Origin: Hyphomicrobiales bacterium
Lineage (GTDB): Bacteria > Pseudomonadota > Alphaproteobacteria > Rhizobiales > Aestuariivirgaceae
DNA: 5,340 bases
NCBI GenBank assembly: GCA_025356765.1
Contig: JANXRO010000107.1
Location: forward strand, 1 to 5,340
Reading direction: 5' to 3'
Numbering within the stretch: position 1 is the first letter of the stretch; every line of letters begins with the position of its first letter. The translations under genes and the position numbers were made by a program. This document shows positions 1 through 4,930 of the stretch, in pieces. Below the pieces are notes generated by a model, which was not told where the DNA came from, ran no database searches, and worked only from the letters and a program-made list of their open reading frames with translations.

Positions 1-563
1 TGCCGCAAGTGGCGGTGGATTTATCAGCACCTCTTCATGGCGCAAAAGAGCGGCGCTGGCTTGAAATTGGTTTTGGTGGTGGCGAACATTTGGCCCACCA
101 AGCAGCCCTCAACCCAGACGTGACAATTTTAGGGGCCGAGCCTTATCTCAACGGCGTTGCCAAACTTCTGTCAGAGGTTGAAGCGCGTGATCTGAACAAT
201 GTTCGCATCCACTATGGAGATGCGCGTGTGCTGTTGGAAAGTTTACCCGCGCAATCTTTTGAACGCGTGTATTTGCTTTATCCTGATCCTTGGCCAAAGG
301 CCCGCCAGAACAAACGTCGCTTTGTGAATCCCGGCAACTTGGAACAAATTCACCGCGTGTTAAAACCAGCGGGTGATTTTTGGTTCGCCTCAGACATTGA
401 TGACTATGTGGCCTGGACGCGTGAGCACGTGGCCGCTTCAAAACTTTTTGCCGAACATGGCAACGATCAGGAACCCTTCGAGAACTGGACGCGCACCCGC
501 TATGAAGCCAAGGCTGTTCGTGAAGGGCGCGGGCAAAACTATTTGCGGTTCATAAAACACTAA
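1..563 (+). CDS. trmB: tRNA (guanine-N7-)-methyltransferase, 5'-truncated by the window edge
   Basis: TrmB uses S-adenosylmethionine to methylate N7 of guanine 46 in the variable loop of many tRNAs, in the cytoplasm. The open frame runs from the left edge (first whole codon at 3) to TAA at 561-563. The GTG at 9 is not the real start, because the frame continues upstream and family members have roughly 35-50 more N-terminal residues. Visible hallmarks, counted from codon 9 as residue 1, are the SAM-binding motif EIGFGGGEHL at 19-28, the acidic GAEPY at 42-46, the family signature YPDPWPK followed by a basic NKRR segment, the ASDIDDY motif, and a C-terminal TRYEAKAVREGRGQNYLRF segment that matches the TxYExK region. 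No terminator follows the stop codon, so transcription may run on into the phosphate operon 66 bp downstream. The family call is secure. Only the missing N terminus is unknown. Confidence 0.96.
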   Translation, partial: PQVAVDLSAPLHGAKERRWLEIGFGGGEHLAHQAALNPDVTILGAEPYLNGVAKLLSEVEARDLNNVRIHYGDARVLLESLPAQSFERVYLLYPDPWPKARQNKRRFVNPGNLEQIHRVLKPAGDFWFASDIDDYVAWTREHVAASKLFAEHGNDQEPFENWTRTRYEAKAVREGRGQNYLRFIKH

Positions 564-576
564 ACCCATTACGCAC

Positions 577-605
577 CTGTCACAAATCTGTCATATGATT
601 GTCAC
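577..605 (+). promoter_or_regulatory. PHO box (PhoB binding site), three tandem half-sites
   Basis: Three 7-bp half-sites follow each other at an exact 11-bp period: CTGTCAC (577-583), CTGTCAT (588-594) and TTGTCAC (599-605), with A/T-rich 4-bp spacers AAAT and ATGA. The first two together closely match the known PHO-box consensus, in which two CTGTCA-type heptamers are separated by 4 bp. The site lies in the 66-bp gap between trmB and a DUF47-PiT phosphate operon, which is the expected target class for PhoB. The -10-like TATGAT at 594-599 (5 of 6 to TATAAT) lies inside the site, without a convincing -35 at 16-18 bp. The sequence alone does not tell whether PhoB activates or represses. In Sinorhizobium meliloti the homologous orfA-pit operon is reported to be repressed by PhoB. 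Confidence 0.85.
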
Positions 606-629
606 ATTCGAACAGACAGGGACGACTCA

Positions 630-1274
630 ATGGTTGGTTTTCTAAAAAAATTGATGCCGCGCGAAGATAAATTCTTCGATCTGTTTGAGGCCCACGCGGC
701 AAAATCTCTTGAGGCAGCAAAATCTCTGGCCGCCATTTTTCAAGGCGGTAAAACCGTCTCCAGCCATTGTGCAGCCCTGATGAAAACTGAAGATGAAGCT
801 GATCGTGTTGCTGATAAAATTTCTGAGGCTTTACGCAAAAGCTTCATCACACCCTTTGATCGTAGTGACATTAAAAATCTCATCAACGATATGGATGATG
901 CGATTGACCAAATGAACAAAACTGCAAAATCTATTTTGTTGTTTGACGTGAAATCCTTTGAACCCAATATGAAAATCATGGCCGATGAAGCTGTGCATTT
1001 GGCAACACTACTGATCGAGGTTCTGCCCCTGCTTCGCAATCTATCGCCCAATGAAGCCAAGCTTCACCAACTCTGCGGCAAGATGATTGCGATTGAAGAT
1101 GAATCAGACCGGCACCACGAAAACGGCCTGAAGGCCTTGCTTAAAACCAAAGCCAAAAAAGACGCCATGGCCTTCATCATTGGCTCTGAGCTTTATGGCC
1201 ATCTCGAAAAAGTTGCCGACAAATTTGAAGACGTGGCCCACACCATAGACGGCATCGTCATTGAACACGTGTAA
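630..1274 (+). CDS. DUF47 / PhoU-like protein, Pit accessory protein
   Basis: This 214-residue cytoplasmic, all-helical protein belongs to the DUF47 (PhoU-related) family, which is typically encoded beside PiT phosphate transporters and thought to modulate them. The sequence shows the family's N-terminal KLMPREDKFFDLFEAHA, the conserved FITPFDRSDI at 72-81, and PhoU-like acidic ExxxD/DxxxD motifs that could bind metal: E54-D58, D89-D93, E156-D160 and E193-D197. The repeat of such motifs in both halves fits two three-helix bundles. No signal peptide or membrane segment is present. ATG 630 is supported by AGGGA at 618-622, 7 nt upstream. The stop lies 12 bp before the transporter ATG at 1287, so the two are surely co-transcribed. 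A PHO box lies directly upstream. In S. meliloti the homologue is called orfA. The exact biochemical role of the family is unsettled. Confidence 0.93.
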   Translation: MVGFLKKLMPREDKFFDLFEAHAAKSLEAAKSLAAIFQGGKTVSSHCAALMKTEDEADRVADKISEALRKSFITPFDRSDIKNLINDMDDAIDQMNKTAKSILLFDVKSFEPNMKIMADEAVHLATLLIEVLPLLRNLSPNEAKLHQLCGKMIAIEDESDRHHENGLKALLKTKAKKDAMAFIIGSELYGHLEKVADKFEDVAHTIDGIVIEHV

Positions 1275-1286
1275 GGAAAACGCGTG

Positions 1287-2288
1287 ATGGATATGAGCGC
1301 TTTCAACGGCACGGTGATAGCCTTGATCATTGTGGCCTTGGCTTTCGATTTTATGAACGGCATGCATGATTCTGCCAATGCCATTGCCACGGTTGTTGCA
1401 ACCCGTGTTTTAAAACCCGTGCAAGCTGTGCTGTGGGCCGGGTTCTTCAACTTCGTGGCATTCTTCCTGTTTGAAAGTCATGTGGCCAGCACGGTGGGCA
1501 AGGGCATCATCGCGCCAGATCTGGTGGACAATGCTGTGGTTTTAGGCGCATTGGCCGGGGCCATTGTGTGGAATGTGATCACTTGGCTGATTGGTATTCC
1601 CTCATCATCATCCCACGCCTTGGTGGGCGGCATTGTGGGTGCGGGCATGGCCAAAGCTGGCCCCGCCGCCATTGTGTGGGGCGGGCTTTCGAAAACCATT
1701 TATGCCATCGTGCTTTCGCCTTTCACAGGTTTTCTGATCGCCATTGTGTTGATGATTTTGGCAAGCTGGGCCTTTGCCAAAGCCAACCCCACGTGGGCTG
1801 ATGGAATTTTTCGCAAATTGCAGCTGGTGTCTTCAGCGCTTTATTCAATTGGACACGGCAGCAATGATGCGCAAAAAACTGCGGGTGTCATTGCCCTGCT
1901 GCTTTATTCAAACCATGTTTATAAAGAATTCACGGTTCCAAGCTGGGCCATTTTCGCCTGTTATGTGACAATGGGCTTGGGTACCATGTTAGGCGGGTGG
2001 AGAATCGTTCACACGATGGGATCAAAAATCACCAAGCTGTCGCCCATGCAAGGGGCTTGTGCCAACATGGCAGGTGCCATCACCTTGTTCATGGCCACGG
2101 GCCTTGGGGTTCCCGTATCAACAACGCACACCATCACGGGCGCTATCATCGGTGCGGGCACGGCGCGGCGCTCATCATCGGTGCGCTGGGGCCTTGCATC
2201 AAGCATCGTGTGGGCATGGATGATCACCATGCCTGCGGCGGCGGTGATGGCGGCACTGTTTTATTGGCTGGCGCATTTCGTGCTGTGA
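1287..2288 (+). CDS. pit: PiT family inorganic phosphate transporter
   Basis: A low-affinity, cation-coupled importer of inorganic phosphate (usually as a metal-phosphate complex) in the inner membrane. The protein of 333 residues is almost wholly hydrophobic with about ten membrane segments, near the size of short bacterial PiT proteins. The family's inverted duplication is visible: an N-terminal GMHDSANA (residues 25-32) and its partner GHGSNDAQ (189-196) are the two phosphate-binding signature motifs, and PSSSSHALVGG (from 105) is mirrored by PVSTTHTITGA (from 276). Start choice: GTG 1284 and ATG 1287 are both open. ATG 1287 is preferred because the Shine-Dalgarno AAGGA (1273-1277), which overlaps the DUF47 stop codon, lies 9 nt before it. 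The last four bases are GTGA, shared with the Nudix start. Regulation probably comes from the PHO box before the DUF47 gene. Confidence 0.95.
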   Translation: MDMSAFNGTVIALIIVALAFDFMNGMHDSANAIATVVATRVLKPVQAVLWAGFFNFVAFFLFESHVASTVGKGIIAPDLVDNAVVLGALAGAIVWNVITWLIGIPSSSSHALVGGIVGAGMAKAGPAAIVWGGLSKTIYAIVLSPFTGFLIAIVLMILASWAFAKANPTWADGIFRKLQLVSSALYSIGHGSNDAQKTAGVIALLLYSNHVYKEFTVPSWAIFACYVTMGLGTMLGGWRIVHTMGSKITKLSPMQGACANMAGAITLFMATGLGVPVSTTHTITGAIIGAGTARRSSSVRWGLASSIVWAWMITMPAAAVMAALFYWLAHFVL

Positions 2289-2701
2289 CGACTTTAGAAC
2301 ACCATAAACAAATTGCTGCCCTGCCTTATCGCAAGGCCAAGCACGGCATTGAAATTTTGTTGATCACATCACGTGAAACCAAACGCTGGGTTATCCCCAA
2401 AGGCTGGCCGATGAATGGCAAGCAAGACCATGAAGCAGCAGCCCAAGAAGCTTTTGAAGAGGCCGGCATCAAAGGCCGCATCAATGAAAAATCCATCGGC
2501 GGCTATGCTTACAAAAAAAAGCAAAAATCAGGCGCCATCGTTGATTGTGTGGTGATGATTTATCCGTTGGAAGTGTCAAAGCTCTTGCGTGATTGGCCAG
2601 AAAAAGGCCAACGCAAGCGCAAATGGTTCAAGCCCAAAAAGGCCGCAAGCCTTGTCAATGAAGAAGGCTTGAAAGCCGTGATCGAAGCCACGCTGGCTTA
2701 A
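2285..2701 (+). CDS. Nudix hydrolase, DIPP-like subfamily
   Basis: A 138-residue cytoplasmic Nudix hydrolase, which would cleave a nucleoside- or inositol-linked diphosphate using Mg2+. The Nudix box spans residues 40-62, beginning at the glycine of IPKGWPM and ending QEAFEEAGI. The metal-binding glutamates E55, E58 and E59 are present, while the consensus Glu and Arg are replaced by K46 and Q54. The KGWPM lead-in resembles the diphosphoinositol-polyphosphate/diadenosine-polyphosphate hydrolase type, so the substrate could be an inositol pyrophosphate, Ap4A-like dinucleotide or polyphosphate; this is inference. The frame is open upstream to 1997, but that part lies out of frame over pit and is His/Gly-rich nonsense. 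GTG 2285 is chosen because it overlaps the pit stop as GTGA and gives a normal N terminus. No good Shine-Dalgarno is visible, so translation is probably coupled to pit by re-initiation. Confidence 0.9.
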   Translation: MTTLEHHKQIAALPYRKAKHGIEILLITSRETKRWVIPKGWPMNGKQDHEAAAQEAFEEAGIKGRINEKSIGGYAYKKKQKSGAIVDCVVMIYPLEVSKLLRDWPEKGQRKRKWFKPKKAASLVNEEGLKAVIEATLA

Positions 2702-2758
2702 TTATCACCCGTTTGCAAAATAGGCCTTGTCATGGCGTTCGGGGTGTGGCAGTTAAAA

Positions 2759-2777
2759 CGTAACAAAAGGAGTTACG
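2759..2777 (+). promoter_or_regulatory. Inverted repeat enclosing the ribosome binding site of the DoxX-like gene
   Basis: CGTAAC (2759-2764) and GTTACG (2772-2777) are perfect reverse complements around a 7-nt loop AAAAGGA that holds the core of the Shine-Dalgarno sequence. The start codon follows one base later at 2779. In RNA this would be a 6-bp hairpin presenting or masking the ribosome site. In DNA it would be a small operator-like dyad. The 77-bp gap after the Nudix gene contains no terminator and only weak promoter-like hexamers (TTGTCA at 2727-2732 without a good -10), so the gene may be read from the phosphate operon or from its own weak promoter. Confidence 0.5.
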
Positions 2778-2778
2778 A

Positions 2779-3174
2779 ATGAAAACAGTAAAATACGTCT
2801 ATTGGATAGCCACAGCCCTTGTGTGCTTGGGCTATTTGGGCGGTGCTGCCCTTTACACGTTTAACCACGCCATGGTGGCCGATATGTTCCCGAAACTGGG
2901 CTATCCGGTTTACCTTACATATTTGTTGCCTATCGTAAAAGTTCTGGGCCCAGTGGCCATTCTTTCACGCTATTCGCTGGCATTGAGCGATTTGGCCTAT
3001 GCTGGCATGTTCTTCCAATTGCCGCTCGCATTCTCAGCCCACATCACATCTGGCCAACCCGGCTGGCAACCCGCCGTTATTATGTTCGTAGCACTTTTGG
3101 TGTCGTTCTTCACCCAAAACGCAGCGCGCAAAACCCCATCACCCTATGCCGGAACACGCTGGGGCATGGCGTAA
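2779..3174 (+). CDS. DoxX-like family small membrane protein
   Basis: A 131-residue inner-membrane protein with about four hydrophobic segments (roughly residues 7-28, 46-63, 70-88 and 96-113). The pattern YWIATALVCLGYLGGAAL, then a loop ending FPKLGYPVYLTYLLPIVKVLG, then LSDLAYAGMFFQLPLAFSAHITSG, matches the DoxX-like (DoxX_2) family, including the conserved LGYP..Y, the K-LG of the second helix and the AYAG/FF segment of the third. The molecular function of this family is not established, and some relatives are linked to thiol or redox stress. The start is well supported by AAGGAG at 2767-2772 ahead of ATG 2779. The gene stands somewhat apart: 77 bp after the Nudix gene and 138 bp before the exporter gene, with a strong hairpin after its stop codon. 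A link to phosphate metabolism is possible only by position. Confidence 0.85.
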   Translation: MKTVKYVYWIATALVCLGYLGGAALYTFNHAMVADMFPKLGYPVYLTYLLPIVKVLGPVAILSRYSLALSDLAYAGMFFQLPLAFSAHITSGQPGWQPAVIMFVALLVSFFTQNAARKTPSPYAGTRWGMA

Positions 3175-3203
3175 AACGATAATGCGCTGATGTTTTATAA
3201 CAT

Positions 3204-3237
3204 TCTCCATCGGCAGGCCTGACCCCGCCGATGGAGG
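3204..3237 (+). other. GC-rich stem-loop after the DoxX-like gene, possible terminator without a T-tract
   Basis: CTCCATCGGC (3205-3214) and GCCGATGGAG (3227-3236) pair perfectly over 10 bp. A T-G pair extends the stem outward (3204/3237). Inside, after one A-C mismatch, two more G-C pairs (3216-3217 with 3224-3225) can form, leaving a 6-nt loop. It starts 30 nt after the DoxX-like stop codon. No run of T follows (GCGTGCGCG), so it is not a standard intrinsic terminator. It may instead be an mRNA 3'-end protector, an inefficient terminator, or a feature of the exporter leader. A small A/T-rich dyad, ATGTT (3190-3194) and AACAT (3199-3203), sits directly before it. Confidence 0.6.
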
Positions 3238-3281
3238 CGTGCGCGTTGAGCTGCATCGTCAAGAATGCAATGCTGACAGAT

Positions 3282-3292
3282 TGATGACATCA
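3282..3292. repeat. Short palindrome upstream of the EamA gene, possible operator
   Basis: TGATG-A-CATCA is a perfect odd palindrome of 11 bp ending 20 bp before the exporter start codon. It is nested within a wider dyad, GCTGA (3272-3276) with TCAGC (3290-3294), and overlaps an imperfect ATCA/TGAT pair reaching 3300. Such a site could bind a repressor at the exporter promoter, but 11 bp is short and no clear -35/-10 pair was found nearby, so chance is a real alternative. Confidence 0.25.
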
Positions 3293-3312
3293 GCTGTGAT
3301 AGACGTTGGCTT

Positions 3313-4173
3313 ATGTTCAAAAATCTCAACCAACGCACAACCGGCATAATCCTTGTCCTTGTCTCGGCTGTGGTATTCAGCACGGCTGGAATATTCACCC
3401 GCGCAGTAAGCGCTGGCGCATGGGATATTATATTTTGGCGTGGGCTCTTTGCCGTGTGTTTCACGCTCGCCTACACCGCTTGGCGTGGCACTTTCAAAAG
3501 CGAATTTCTAAACATGGGCAAAAGCGCAATTGCGGCTGCCATTGTTGGTGCATCAGGCACGGCGGCCTATATCCCGGCATTTAAACTCACCACCATTGCC
3601 AATGTGTCGTTGCTTTATGCGGCAACCCCATTGCTTGCTACATTCATCGCGTGGTGGTGGATGGGCGAGCGCGCCACCAAAGTGGTGCTCATCGCGGGCC
3701 TTGTCACATTGCTTGGCGTTACCATCGTCGTCTCAGGCTCGATTGGCGGGGTGCATATCAAGGGCGATCTTCTCGCCTGTTGGATGGCCATCGCCATGGC
3801 CATTGGTTTTGTTATTTATCGGCGCTATCCAAAAACGCCAGCGGCTGGCCCGTCGGCCCTTTCATCGCTGTTGCTTTTTCCTTTGGCCTTAGCCTTTGGA
3901 AAACCCTTTTCAGATGCATTGCCGGAAATCCTAACGATGATTGGTTTTGGCTTGGTGTTTGCCATTGCCTCGATCACGTTGTCCGAAGGTGCCAAACGTT
4001 TGCCCGCTGGCGAAACTTCACTGCTCAGCGTTCTTGAAGTGGTCATAGCGCCACTGTTGGCATGGGCTGCATTCAGCGAAGTTCCAGCCTTGGCCAGCTT
4101 TGTTGGGGGCACGATGATCTTGGCTGCAGTAATTGCCAGCCAGATTTTGGCGGAGCCAGCAAAAATTATATGA
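3313..4173 (+). CDS. EamA/DMT superfamily transporter
   Basis: A 286-residue inner-membrane protein of the drug/metabolite transporter superfamily, likely an exporter or permease for a small metabolite. Ten hydrophobic segments are arranged as two EamA repeats. The first begins GIILVLVSAVVFSTAGIFTR and contains the typical IIFWRGLFA and the helix end LLYAATPLLATFIAWWWMGER. The second begins near KGDLLACWMAIAMAIGFVIYRR and contains EGAKRLPAGETSLLSVLEVV followed by PLLAWAAFSEVPALASFVGG, the matching conserved E-x-P-x element. Substrate cannot be assigned within this family. ATG 3313 is the only reasonable start: an in-frame TGA lies at 3274-3276, and no strong Shine-Dalgarno is seen, suggesting modest expression. 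The stop lies 14 bp before the PPOX-family gene, so the two probably form an operon. Relation to the phosphate genes is not evident. Confidence 0.92.
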   Translation: MFKNLNQRTTGIILVLVSAVVFSTAGIFTRAVSAGAWDIIFWRGLFAVCFTLAYTAWRGTFKSEFLNMGKSAIAAAIVGASGTAAYIPAFKLTTIANVSLLYAATPLLATFIAWWWMGERATKVVLIAGLVTLLGVTIVVSGSIGGVHIKGDLLACWMAIAMAIGFVIYRRYPKTPAAGPSALSSLLLFPLALAFGKPFSDALPEILTMIGFGLVFAIASITLSEGAKRLPAGETSLLSVLEVVIAPLLAWAAFSEVPALASFVGGTMILAAVIASQILAEPAKII

Positions 4174-4187
4174 GAGGATAAATAGTC

Positions 4188-4757
4188 ATGCCCACCGCCC
4201 CCAAACTCAACACCAGCTTGATCAATTTCATCCGCGCCCAGCCCATGTTTTTTGTGGCCACTGCGGCCAACGATGGCTGCGTGAATGTGTCGCCCAAAGG
4301 GCTTGAGAGTTTGCGTGTGTTGAGCGAGACGAAAATTATATGGCTCAATCTTTCGGGCAGCGGCAATGAAACGGCAGCCCATGTGCGCGAGTGCCCACGT
4401 ATGACGCTGATGTTCTGTGCCTTTGAAGGCGATGCCATGATTTTGCGCATTTATGGCAAGGCCAAAATGGTTCACCCATTTGATCGGGCGTGGGAAGAGC
4501 TTGCAATAAGCTTTCCAAAAATGGCAGGTTCGCGCCAAATTTTTGAAGTGGATATTGATCTTGTCCAAACCTCGTGTGGCACGGGCGTGCCGCACATGAA
4601 ATTTATTGAAGAGCGTGGCCCAACCGAGCTTTTGCCCTTTTACGAAAACTTGGGCGAAGAAGGCGTGAAAGCCTATTGGGCCCGCAAGAACCGTTTCAGC
4701 ATTGATCACAAGCTGACGGGCATAGAAGGCGAGGCAGAGAGAAATGAAGAAAAGTAA
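4188..4757 (+). CDS. Pyridoxamine 5'-phosphate oxidase (PPOX) family FMN-binding protein
   Basis: A 189-residue cytoplasmic protein of the split-barrel flavoprotein fold. The N-terminal half shows the family pattern: helix LINFIRAQPMFFVATAANDGCVNVSPKGLE, then IIWLNLSGSGNETAAHVRECPRMTLMFCAFEG and ILRIYGKA, in which the SGSGNETAAH and R-x-TLMF segments match the FMN-binding region of PPOX-like proteins. The later SCGTGVPHM element and the acidic C-terminal tail are typical of uncharacterised members. It lacks the strongly conserved C-terminal part of true PdxH, so vitamin B6 synthesis is not implied. The reaction is unknown and probably a flavin- or F420-type redox step. ATG 4188 is supported by GAGAGGA at 4172-4178, 9 nt upstream, overlapping the exporter stop codon. 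The 14-bp gap indicates co-transcription with the EamA gene. Confidence 0.9.
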   Translation: MPTAPKLNTSLINFIRAQPMFFVATAANDGCVNVSPKGLESLRVLSETKIIWLNLSGSGNETAAHVRECPRMTLMFCAFEGDAMILRIYGKAKMVHPFDRAWEELAISFPKMAGSRQIFEVDIDLVQTSCGTGVPHMKFIEERGPTELLPFYENLGEEGVKAYWARKNRFSIDHKLTGIEGEAERNEEK

Positions 4758-4773
4758 TGCCATATGCTGTATT

Positions 4774-4790
4774 TAGAACATAAATAGAAC
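4774..4790 (+). repeat. Direct repeat TAGAAC, 11-bp period
   Basis: TAGAAC occurs at 4774-4779 and again at 4785-4790, one helical turn apart, in an A/T-rich stretch just after the PPOX-family gene and 25 bp before the candidate rimP promoter. The spacing resembles a tandem response-regulator site, but with only two 6-bp copies chance is likely enough that no function is claimed. Confidence 0.3.
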
Positions 4791-4814
4791 GAAAGTCAAG
4801 GGGTATATTCAGCC

Positions 4815-4843
4815 TTGTGCAAATTATTTGAAAAGCCTATATG
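4815..4843 (+). promoter_or_regulatory. Candidate sigma-70 type promoter for rimP
   Basis: TTGTGC (4815-4820) and TATATG (4838-4843) lie 17 bp apart. Each matches 4 of 6 consensus positions, which is acceptable for an alphaproteobacterial housekeeping promoter. Transcription would begin near 4850, giving a leader of about 84 nt that carries the terminator hairpin at 4890-4918. TATATT at 4804-4809 is a better -10 by itself but has no fitting -35. The call rests on pattern alone. Confidence 0.35.
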
Positions 4844-4852
4844 GGCTTTCAA
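4828..4852 (+). other. Stem-loop in the rimP upstream region
   Basis: TTGAAA-(A)-GCC at 4828-4837 pairs with GGCTTTCAA at 4844-4852, giving a 9-bp stem with one bulged A; a T-G pair (4838/4843) can close the loop to ATAT. If transcription starts further upstream, for example from the PPOX operon or TATATT at 4804, it is the first hairpin of a structured leader. If the promoter at 4815-4843 is used, it is not transcribed intact and would act only as a DNA dyad over the -10 region. Confidence 0.45.
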
Positions 4853-4889
4853 GAATTCACTCACATAGCTGCGAAAGCAGAAAATGAGA

Positions 4890-4918
4890 GTGGGTCCCGA
4901 AAGGGGCCCGCTTTTTTT
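4890..4918 (+). terminator. Intrinsic terminator immediately before rimP, possible attenuator
   Basis: GTGGGTCCC (4890-4898) pairs with GGGGCCCGC (4903-4911) over 9 bp with two G-T wobbles, closed by a GAAA tetraloop (4899-4902) and followed directly by seven T (4912-4918). This is a textbook Rho-independent terminator. A small hairpin CTGC-GAAA-GCAG (4869-4880) precedes it. It may end the exporter-PPOX transcript, but only 15 nt separate the T-tract from the rimP ATG, leaving no room for a separate promoter after it. Any rimP transcript starting upstream must therefore read through, which points to attenuation. Confidence 0.9.
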
Positions 4919-4930
4919 GTTTGGAAACAA
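4917..4930 (+). promoter_or_regulatory. Inverted repeat over the rimP ribosome binding region
   Basis: TTGTTT (4917-4922) and AAACAA (4925-4930) are perfect reverse complements around GG. In RNA a 5-bp stem with a UGGA loop can form, extendable by two T-G pairs. It uses the end of the terminator T-tract and covers the weak Shine-Dalgarno GGAAA (4923-4927), 6-8 nt before ATG 4934. It may weaken or regulate rimP translation, or simply reflect A/T-rich sequence. Confidence 0.4.

Noticed and set aside
1997..2284. Upstream extension of the Nudix frame to an ATG inside pit
   Set aside because: The added 96 residues are a His/Gly-rich out-of-frame reading of pit. The GTG at 2285 overlapping the pit stop gives a normal Nudix N terminus.
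2726..2732. CTTGTCA as another PHO half-site before the DoxX-like gene
   Set aside because: It is single, with no partner at 11 bp on either side, so it does not make a PHO box.
3780..3808. Short repetitive run ATGGCCATCGCCATGGCC in the exporter gene
   Set aside because: It encodes Met-Ala-Ile repeats within a membrane helix, an ordinary low-complexity feature of such segments.
3313..4037. Several overlapping plus-strand frames of about 90-130 codons inside the exporter gene
   Set aside because: All are alternative readings of a clear EamA protein, with unlikely Cys/His/Arg-rich composition and no domain.
3825..4763. Reverse-strand open frame of 312 codons spanning the exporter and PPOX genes
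   Set aside because: It lies antisense across two well-supported genes of known families and their junction, has no recognisable domain, and its length is explained by the codon use of the plus-strand genes.
4757..4783. 8-codon frame starting at the TAATG overlap with the PPOX stop
   Set aside because: Too short to support, with no domain or composition signal; the overlap with the stop is probably chance.
4815..4868. Possible 17-codon leader peptide starting at TTG in the rimP upstream region
   Set aside because: It has an AAGGGG about 10 nt upstream, but the start is a rare TTG, there is no run of one amino acid as in classical attenuators, and the candidate promoter would lie within it.
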